A DNA stretch of 38,808 bases, taken from Desulfurococcales archaeon. GTDB lineage: Archaea > Thermoproteota > Thermoprotei_A > Sulfolobales > WANQ01. The notes below the pieces were generated by a model. That model saw only the letters and a program-made list of their open reading frames with translations. It was not told the DNA's origin and ran no database searches. Each line of letters starts with the position of its first letter. Positions within the stretch are counted from its first letter, which is position 1. Shown here piece by piece: positions 19,521 to 26,446 of the stretch. Location: positions 1 through 38,808 of the forward strand of contig JALVFK010000052.1 of NCBI GenBank assembly GCA_027030065.1, in the 5' to 3' direction. The position numbers were made by a program, and so were the translations under genes.

Positions 19521-20249
19521 CTAGTAAGCCCAGATATTTCCGGGTTCAATCAAGGTCTCGTTTTCTCCACGGATCTCCTCAACTCTTGCCTCTTCTAGTC
19601 TCCTCGACTCTAATACTCCTATAACATTTATCGCAATATGTGTTATTATGCTTGGAACAATAGTGTTTAAAATGAGTACTGGTAAGCCTAAAACAAGGGC
19701 TACAGCAAGGATAACTAGGAGGCCCTCCTTCTTAACCGATTTCAAATGAGCTAGCATGAAGAGGATAGCCGATAAGACGAGTGCTATTAAGCCATTATTG
19801 AATAATAGTTTAAAAGCATAGAAGAAGAATCCACGGAAAACAATCTCCTCTAGAATAGGGGCTAGGAGGAAGAGAATTAAGGCTAGTAGAACAGGGTTAA
19901 TAGACCTAATAGTCTCAACTGGGAATTTCATAAGGTATTCTTCTCCTATAATCCTCGTACTAGCCATTAACACTATGAGAGCTAATCCAATAGAACCCAA
20001 AGTCCATATAGTAAACGCTAAGCCTAATCTAACGCTAAAGAATACTTGCAAGGGTATCCCGAGGAGGGGGGAGAGACCTATAACTAATAGTAAAGCCGCG
20101 AGCTGCCCTACACCACCAGCGACAAGAAGGTTTATTGAGTATTTCCTAAATACTTTTACACTCGCGAGAACGTAGAGTGTTGAAGCTAAAGCCATAACGC
20201 CGATAGAACCCAAGCCTAATAGAAACAGTATTAGTGGATTAAATCCCAT
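19521..20249 (-). CDS. CPBP family intramembrane metalloprotease (CAAX protease-like)
   Basis: 242 aa; multiple TM segments, APILEEIVFRGFFFYAFK, ILFMLAHLK, ITHIAINVIG motifs. Confidence 0.9.
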   Translation of the reverse strand: MGFNPLILFLLGLGSIGVMALASTLYVLASVKVFRKYSINLLVAGGVGQLAALLLVIGLSPLLGIPLQVFFSVRLGLAFTIWTLGSIGLALIVLMASTRIIGEEYLMKFPVETIRSINPVLLALILFLLAPILEEIVFRGFFFYAFKLLFNNGLIALVLSAILFMLAHLKSVKKEGLLVILAVALVLGLPVLILNTIVPSIITHIAINVIGVLESRRLEEARVEEIRGENETLIEPGNIWAY

Positions 20250-20264
20250 AGCCTAGCCCTCCCA

Positions 20265-20999
20265 TTAGCTGAGACTACCTATAATATTAACTGCTTCGAT
20301 AAGCCTCCACGGTCCAGGATATACTCTAGCTCTCCTACGAGAAACTATTATCTCCTCACCCGTAGCTCGATTAACTGCTCTCTTAGAATACTTATCCCAT
20401 ACTATCGACGAACCAAGCTTCTTCCAAACACTTATCCTACTAATATCTACGCCCTTCTCCCTAAGCTCTACTAACTGTTTTCGTAGAACTGGGCGATGCT
20501 CTCTCCACAACCCCATCATTGACGCTAGGCTTCCAATAAAGTTTCCAAAACCTACTCTAGCTCTATACAATATGTATTCGCGAACCTCGTCTAGGCTCTC
20601 AAGCTTTATTATCTTAGCATCAAATAACACCTGGTGACCCAGGATAAGGCTCATCCTAGAAGACACTATGCTTGGAACAATACTGAGTAGTTTCTCAACT
20701 CTACCACTATAAGGAGGGTTAGACAACACTATGAAGTTTGCCTCATCACTAACAATGTATGCACCAAAAAACCCGTACCTCACAACAACTTGATAAGCCG
20801 CTACAAGTAGTGATGAATGTATCCTAAGATCCCTTGGCCTCTCATAACGTCTCGGTAAACGATGAAAACCTACGCCATCAACTCTTATAGCAAAGGGAGC
20901 TTCTACTCTAAGACTAATCTCTCTAGACTTATACTTCTCCTCCAATATCAGAGGATTTACCTTAAGCAAAACCTCATCGGGTAATCCATTATCGTGCAA
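20265..20999 (-). CDS. Thg1-like tRNA guanylyltransferase family protein
   Basis: 244 aa; FAIRVDGVGFHRLPRRYERPRD and YIVSDEANFIVL correspond to Thg1 catalytic motifs. Confidence 0.8.
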   Translation of the reverse strand: MHDNGLPDEVLLKVNPLILEEKYKSREISLRVEAPFAIRVDGVGFHRLPRRYERPRDLRIHSSLLVAAYQVVVRYGFFGAYIVSDEANFIVLSNPPYSGRVEKLLSIVPSIVSSRMSLILGHQVLFDAKIIKLESLDEVREYILYRARVGFGNFIGSLASMMGLWREHRPVLRKQLVELREKGVDISRISVWKKLGSSIVWDKYSKRAVNRATGEEIIVSRRRARVYPGPWRLIEAVNIIGSLS

Positions 21000-21039
21000 C
21001 TCTTACCCCATTACAACAACAATAAAAACGAGGATGAGA

Positions 21040-21345
21040 TTATTCTCCAGCAATATCTCTATAGGCTTCGTCTAGTACACTCTTCTTTTCTGGATGCTTT
21101 GTGAAATAATAGATAACATAACTACACAATGGAACAATCTTTAACCCGTTTTCCTCAGCATACCTTATAGCGGCTTCAACAAGTCTAGCAGCATACCCCC
21201 TACCTCGTAGCATTGGGGGAGTATAAGTTGACTCCAAGAACATTCTATCCCCTTCAACACGATACTTTAATACAGGTTTATCTTCTCCGGGTAAATCGAT
21301 ATAGAATAAATTCTTAGCCCTCTTAATAACTACCCTATTGGCCAT
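21040..21345 (-). CDS. Short GNAT-family N-acetyltransferase (COG2388-like)
   Basis: 101 aa; YTPPMLRGRGYAARLVEAAIRYAEENGLKIVPLCSYVIYYFTKHPE. Confidence 0.88.
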   Translation of the reverse strand: MANRVVIKRAKNLFYIDLPGEDKPVLKYRVEGDRMFLESTYTPPMLRGRGYAARLVEAAIRYAEENGLKIVPLCSYVIYYFTKHPEKKSVLDEAYRDIAGE

Positions 21346-21610
21346 TATACTTCTGCCTCGAACAACACTAGCAAGTATACCCTAATATGTATTAATAATA
21401 AGATGTATTCTGTTGTGAAACAAAGTTATTACTTACTATAGGAATCTATCAAAACCGTTTTATACCCAAGAGTACATTAGAGAGACCTGGAGAATATGGA
21501 GGAGAAGTATTTGGCTACACAAAGCATTAATAGAACAATATATCTAGCCTCTAAACCCAGTTCTTCCATTAAAAATAAGAGCCATACCTATATGAGAGGG
21601 AACGTATTTA

Positions 21611-21937
21611 ATGCCTAGAAGAAACGCCCGTAAAAGAAAGGAAAGAAGAGGAGTATACAGCGTAGACGTACAAAAATACAGTATTTATCCACGAATACAG
21701 AAGCCAGCAGAATATACTACACCAGCCCAACAGCTAAGACCAGGAAAAACAATAGAAGTAGACATAATAGACGTAGACGAAAAGAATCGTGGAATAGCAA
21801 AATACGGTAACTACCAAGTACTCGTACTAGGCCAGGCAACTGTAGGAGACCGTGTAAAAGTAAAAATAGAGCAGATAAGAGGAGACACTATTATCGCCAG
21901 CATCTTGTCCATGAAGAAAAGCGATATAGAATACTAG
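21611..21937 (+). CDS. TRAM-domain RNA-binding protein
   Basis: 108 aa; LRPGKTIEVDIIDVDEKNRGIAKYGNYQVLVLGQATVGDRVKVKIEQIRGDTIIASIL. Confidence 0.88.
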   Translation: MPRRNARKRKERRGVYSVDVQKYSIYPRIQKPAEYTTPAQQLRPGKTIEVDIIDVDEKNRGIAKYGNYQVLVLGQATVGDRVKVKIEQIRGDTIIASILSMKKSDIEY

Positions 21938-21948
21938 GCGAAGCCCAG

Positions 21949-22347
21949 GTGCATTCAAGACTAAAACACTATGATGTTATTTCCATAGAAATAGATGAAA
22001 GAGAACAAAACGATCTAAAAGGTGCCATAATTGTAGTAGAAGAAAACAAGCTAACAGAAGACTTTAGAAACTATTATTTCTACATAGAGCCCACAAAAAT
22101 AAACGTCTACAAAGTTAGAGAAAAACCACGGCTCATAGACATAGTTTTTGACGAAAAAATAGTAGAATTCTATGGAAAAGAGAAAACACGTAAACTGAGA
22201 GAAGCCGCACTAATAACAAACAAGCTAGAGTTATCACCAGTTCTAGTAGGAGACAAAACACTTTATCCCGAAGCAATACTAGACATAACATTTACCGACA
22301 AGGAAGCCCAGGTAAAAGTAACCGTAAAATACCCTAAAATAAAATAA
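21949..22347 (+). CDS. Hypothetical protein
   Basis: 132 aa ORF directly downstream of the TRAM gene, no recognised family. Confidence 0.55.
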   Translation: MHSRLKHYDVISIEIDEREQNDLKGAIIVVEENKLTEDFRNYYFYIEPTKINVYKVREKPRLIDIVFDEKIVEFYGKEKTRKLREAALITNKLELSPVLVGDKTLYPEAILDITFTDKEAQVKVTVKYPKIK

Positions 22348-22358
22348 TTATTAATGGT

Positions 22359-22430
22359 GCCTCGGCTAAGGAAAATGAACCCCAGAGAAGGGGGATAGTG
22401 CAGCCGAGGCCGGCGCCGGTCCCACACTAT
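22359..22430. ncRNA. Candidate structured RNA 1 (strand uncertain)
   Basis: GC-rich block in AT-rich intergenic DNA; GCCTCGGCT/AGCCGAGGC 9-bp stem, CCCC/GGGG inner hairpin, CCGGCGCCGG palindrome, ATAGTG/CACTAT crossing pair. Confidence 0.45.
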
Positions 22431-22518
22431 ATTCCATGATTATATTAGTTATTTCATCTAGAGACTATGTGGTAACCGTAAAAAATAGTTGACTTATCTC
22501 ATACTATAATGTATTTAG

Positions 22519-22999
22519 CTAGCTTAGACAAGGTCTAAGATATAATGTGCCATTGTATTCTATTATTTGTGCTCCTATATTATTACCATATATCCCAAGA
22601 CAACCAGTAATTGTTACTGTAGTATTTATGCTAAGATTTCTTAGTATCTCTGTGTATCTCTGTAAACGGTATTCTATCGTTAGTAGTATTATTCTCCCAC
22701 TATCCCTTAACTATTACACGGTATTCTTGGTCTCCTACCACGATGTTTATCTATCCATTATAATCTATGTCTTCAATAGTGCCAGTAACAGTTATTGTCG
22801 ATCTTGTATAATTGTCTTCTATAAAATGTTTCTATTTCTTATGTCATGCATTCCTCTTTCAATACTTGTATGATGATCTCTTAACCATCTATACTCTCCT
22901 TGCCCGGTAATGTTTCTCTGAGATGTATATGCGTATGCTACTAATCCCGCTGCAAATACTATTAGCTAACATTACTCCTATTATGACTGCTCTTTTCAT
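22519..22999 (-). pseudogene. Decayed small secreted-protein gene with frameshifts and in-frame stops
   Basis: Reverse strand: MKRAVIIGVMLA | IVFAAGLVAYAYTSQRNITGQGEYRWLRDHHTSIERGMHDIRNRNIL* | RSTITVTGTIEDIDYNG*INIVVGDQEYRVIVKG* | RYTEILRNLSINTTVTITGCLGIYGNNIGAQIIEYNGTLYLRPCLS*. Confidence 0.75.
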
Positions 23000-23152
23000 T
23001 TCCTTGACTTCACCTCATCGTGTATTACACGTATTATTTTTTATATTTTTTATATTATTGATTCACTTGCGTATACACAAATTGTGCATAACACGAGTAT
23101 AGTTAGAGATAGCTAACATGGTTGGCGACAATGCCTGGAGAGGATTAGAGAA

Positions 23153-23881
23153 ATGCATGCATATCATCAAGTGTTCCTAATAGTCGGTGTAGTTGATGCT
23201 ATTGCCCTAATACTTTCTGTCTACATAGTGTATGTTTTACTGAAACTGAACAAGCTCTTAGGTACTAAGAGTTTACTATTAGTTTTCGCTGGATATCTTG
23301 TGTTTTCTCTAGGGCTCAGCTTATCTATTGCATCGAGTATGCTAGTATTTTTCTATGGACCTAGCGAGCCTCGGGGCCCACCAGAGCTTATTGTTGGAGC
23401 ACGTAGAGGTTTATTCCTGGGTGAAGGACTTGCTTTTAGAGTGGGGTTTACTGCTTGGAATATTATCGGATACTCAAGCATAGTTTATGCTGTATCTTAT
23501 CTACTGGTATTAGCTGGCCTCCTTATATCAAGGTATAAGGTTGTAGAAATAAATCAAGACAATCTTGGCGTGAGTACTCGAGCTCCTCTAGTAGCTATAT
23601 CGATTCCTACTGCTCTCGGAGCAGCGCAACCAGTAATTCACGCATCATACCTACTGTTAGCTGGTGATGGCCTTAGCCTAATACTACTCATCGGTATCGT
23701 GTTCTTACACTGTGGTTATCTTAGAGGAAGGCTAGGCTATCTCCTCCTACTAGCATCACATGCCTTTAGGCTTCTCGCAGTCTTCTCAGTAAATCCGTGG
23801 ATTCTAGTTGTAGCTGAACTCGTGAGGCCTCTAGGCTTAATCCTTATTGCAACAGCTCTAGCGGAGGCTAGTAGGAAGTGA
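23153..23881 (+). CDS. Multi-spanning membrane protein
   Basis: 242 aa, about seven hydrophobic segments; overlaps the next gene by 4 nt. Confidence 0.75.
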   Translation: MHAYHQVFLIVGVVDAIALILSVYIVYVLLKLNKLLGTKSLLLVFAGYLVFSLGLSLSIASSMLVFFYGPSEPRGPPELIVGARRGLFLGEGLAFRVGFTAWNIIGYSSIVYAVSYLLVLAGLLISRYKVVEINQDNLGVSTRAPLVAISIPTALGAAQPVIHASYLLLAGDGLSLILLIGIVFLHCGYLRGRLGYLLLLASHAFRLLAVFSVNPWILVVAELVRPLGLILIATALAEASRK

Positions 23882-24168
23882 GCCCTATTAAGAAAGCACC
23901 GTATCGAAGCCAGGCTGGTATAATCTATGATATACTTAGAGCACTATATAGTGAGGGTGAAATGCCTCCAACAAGAATAACATATTATGCACGACTCCCC
24001 TATGATAGACTTAAACCCATGCTGAGAAAACTAGTAGAAAAGGGATTAGTAGAGGAGGTTCGCGAAAGAAAACGCGTATACTATAAGATTACTATGAAGG
24101 GATACGAAGCCCTCAAAGAGCTAGAAAAAACTAAGAAACTACTAGAAGCACTAGGTATGAGGTTCTAA
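23878..24168 (+). CDS. Winged-helix DNA-binding protein (COG3432/Sso10a-like)
   Basis: 96 aa; IIYDILRALYSEGEMPPTRITYYARLPYDRLKPMLRKLVEKGLVEEVRERKRVYYKITMKGYEALKEL. Confidence 0.85.
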   Translation: MSPIKKAPYRSQAGIIYDILRALYSEGEMPPTRITYYARLPYDRLKPMLRKLVEKGLVEEVRERKRVYYKITMKGYEALKELEKTKKLLEALGMRF

Positions 24169-24241
24169 GTCCCAGACATAGTTTGTTCGAATAATTAGAG
24201 CTAAATAATTATCTGAAAACCTCTTTTCGAGGGAACTACTT

Positions 24242-25072
24242 ATGAATAACGTGATCTCAGCCTTAGTCCTAATAGCGTTCATTGTAGTTGCTGTAGTTGT
24301 AGGTTTCTTAATACTTGTATATACTCCTATACAAACTTATAGTATATTTAATGGAAGTAATGGAAGCTCAAAGGATTTAATTGAAGACTATCTCCCATGT
24401 AATAAGACAGGTAGAGTTTTCTCTCCGGGACCCGTAGGCTTTGCAATTAGTACAGGTTATCGTGCTCCAGGAGAGAAGATTGGAGTTTACTTGTATGTTT
24501 ATAAGCCATTGATGTATCGTTTTAATGGAACGTATATTGTTGGATTATATGGTATTAGTGGAGACAGAAAACTTCTCATAGAACATGAGAACATCAGCGC
24601 TAGTGGTCTCCCAGTAAATATTCAATGGAATATCCCGTTACAAGACTACTATCACAACTATACTATAATTGTCGCAGCAGTTGAGAACAACATGGTAGTA
24701 GACTGTATTGCGGGCTATATTACTGTTCCAGAACAAGAGGTTAAGGCAAGACTATTACTGGATAAGAGTACTTATCAGGTAGGCGAGACTGTTTCATTTA
24801 CAATAGTTAACATGGGTAAAACACCTATATCTTTTGGAAGATCCTATGAAGTATATTATTGGAATGGTAGCTCATGGGTTCTTGACAAGAATCTAACACC
24901 AAGTGTCTGGACACTAGAACTAATAGTCCTCAACGCAAACCAGTCTTTTACTCAGCACATAAGCCTTGAGAAGGCAGTACCAGGAATATATAAAGTCGTC
25001 AAGATAGTTCACGGTGAGGGAACTAATATTAGCTTAACCTTAGAAGCTGAGTTCATAGTAGCAGACTCCTAG
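24242..25072 (+). CDS. Membrane-anchored extracellular hypothetical protein
   Basis: 276 aa; N-terminal TM ALVLIAFIVVAVVVGFLILVY, beta-rich C-terminal part VKARLLLDKSTYQVGETVSFTIVNMGKTPISFG. Confidence 0.7.
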   Translation: MNNVISALVLIAFIVVAVVVGFLILVYTPIQTYSIFNGSNGSSKDLIEDYLPCNKTGRVFSPGPVGFAISTGYRAPGEKIGVYLYVYKPLMYRFNGTYIVGLYGISGDRKLLIEHENISASGLPVNIQWNIPLQDYYHNYTIIVAAVENNMVVDCIAGYITVPEQEVKARLLLDKSTYQVGETVSFTIVNMGKTPISFGRSYEVYYWNGSSWVLDKNLTPSVWTLELIVLNANQSFTQHISLEKAVPGIYKVVKIVHGEGTNISLTLEAEFIVADS

Positions 25073-25083
25073 ACCTTAAACTA

Positions 25084-25090
25084 TTTATAA
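25084..25090 (+). promoter_or_regulatory. Candidate TATA box for structured RNA 2
   Basis: TTTATAA, about 20 to 25 nt upstream of the 5' arm of the 25104-25167 helix. Confidence 0.45.
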
Positions 25091-25103
25091 GTGGAGCCTC
25101 TCT

Positions 25104-25174
25104 GGGTGCCGACTTCTCCATAGCTCCTCGTCAGTGCGGGCTACACCTGCTTACTTCATCGGCTCCCATTAACA
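25104..25174 (+). ncRNA. Candidate structured RNA 2 (possibly H/ACA-like)
   Basis: GGGTGCCGA (25104-25112) pairs with TCGGCTCCC (25159-25167) apart from one U/U; GCGGG-CTACA-CCTGC hairpin inside; ACA at 25172-25174. Confidence 0.45.
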
Positions 25175-25291
25175 AGGTTTCCCAGGGGAATAGATATTTC
25201 TATTTGTCATTTGTTATGGGTGAGTTTATTTTCCCTGGGACTAGTATGTTATGATAGCTTTTGGCTGAGCTTGGAGCGTGTATGTGTCTTG

Positions 25292-26440
25292 ATGATTGCT
25301 CATATAACTGATACTCATTTGGGTTATCGTCAATATAATCTTGAGGAGCGTGAGGAAGATATCTATCGGTTATTTAATGAAGCAGTTGACAAGATCCTAC
25401 GTGAAAAACCCGATCTAGTAATCCATACGGGTGACTTATTTGATCAGTCTAGGCCTCCTGTTAGAGCCCTACTAGTAGCGTATAATGGTTTCAAGAAGCT
25501 AGTTGATAAGGGGATTAAGGTCTACGGTATCTTGGGAGACCATGATTCCCCAAAGCGTAGGAGTACTCCTCCTCATAGACTATTAGAAGAGCTTGGCGTT
25601 ATACGTGTCATAGGCTTTAACCCGTTTCAAGAGAAACCCTATGTTGAACTAGAGGTAGAGGGTAAGAAGATACTGGTTGCTGGTATACGTAGTCTTCCGA
25701 AAAAGTATTCAGCCAACCTGGTAGGCATATTGTCTCGTCTAGGGGGATTAGCTGGAGGCTATGATAGGAGTATATTGATGCTTCACCAGGGTATAAAGGA
25801 GCACTTCCCTTATAGCTATGAGTTAGAGTTGAAGGATCTTCCAGGAGGATTCAACTACTATGCTCTAGGACACATTCATGTTAGGACATGGTTTAGGTAT
25901 AAGACTGGTGTAGTAGGCTATGCCGGAAGCATTGATATTATAAGAATAGATGAATGGGAAGACTATAAGAAGAATGGAAAAGGATTCTACCTCGTAGACC
26001 TATCCGCGGATACACCAGTAATCCATAAAGTAGACCTTGAGGGAATAAGAAAACACGTTATCATGGAAGTAGACTATAAGCTACTCGAAGAAGAACTGAG
26101 AAAAATCTCCCAACGAGTGAGTACGGAGAAGCTAAAACCCATACTACACTTAACGGTTAAGGGAAGACGCATAAACAAAGCCAATGTCCACCGCCTCCTC
26201 CTAAGACTACTACAGAACAAGGTTCTATCCTGGAGACTCAGGTTCGAGGAAGAAGGAGCACCCCCACCACCCAGTATTGTGAAGGGCTTAGAGAAAATCG
26301 ATATCAGGGAACTATTAAAGCGTAGCCTGGGAGATGAAGAGGAAGCAGAACTAGCCTACCGACTACTCGAGTTACTAGGTGAAGGAGATACTCGTGCAGC
26401 CTTAGAGTTAACGAAAAAGTACTATGAGGAGAAGTGGTGA
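25292..26440 (+). CDS. mre11: DNA double-strand break repair nuclease Mre11
   Basis: MIAHITDTHLGYRQYNLEERE, VIHTGDLFDQSRPP, YGILGDHDSP, ALGHIHVR; the track ORF start at 25211 is probably too far upstream. Confidence 0.95.
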   Translation: MIAHITDTHLGYRQYNLEEREEDIYRLFNEAVDKILREKPDLVIHTGDLFDQSRPPVRALLVAYNGFKKLVDKGIKVYGILGDHDSPKRRSTPPHRLLEELGVIRVIGFNPFQEKPYVELEVEGKKILVAGIRSLPKKYSANLVGILSRLGGLAGGYDRSILMLHQGIKEHFPYSYELELKDLPGGFNYYALGHIHVRTWFRYKTGVVGYAGSIDIIRIDEWEDYKKNGKGFYLVDLSADTPVIHKVDLEGIRKHVIMEVDYKLLEEELRKISQRVSTEKLKPILHLTVKGRRINKANVHRLLLRLLQNKVLSWRLRFEEEGAPPPPSIVKGLEKIDIRELLKRSLGDEEEAELAYRLLELLGEGDTRAALELTKKYYEEKW

Positions 26441-26446
26441 TAGTAA

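Noticed and set aside
19530-19560. GGGTTCAATC resembling a tRNA T-arm
   Set aside because: Lies inside the CPBP protease coding end and no acceptor/anticodon/D stems could be assembled; no convincing tRNA or rRNA was seen anywhere in the window
22547-22873. Plus-strand 108-aa ORF
   Set aside because: Antisense to a minus-strand pseudogene whose peptide fragments look more protein-like
25093-25187. Minus-strand reading of RNA 2 as a C/D box sRNA (CCGATGA...CTGA)
   Set aside because: C box has two mismatches and the roughly 21-nt spacing to CTGA is atypical; the plus-strand model with a TATA box fits better
25211-25291. N-terminal extension of Mre11 (MLWVSLFSLGLVCYDSFWLSLERVCVL)
   Set aside because: Mre11 family starts at MIAHITDTHLG; the extension looks like untranslated leader read in frame
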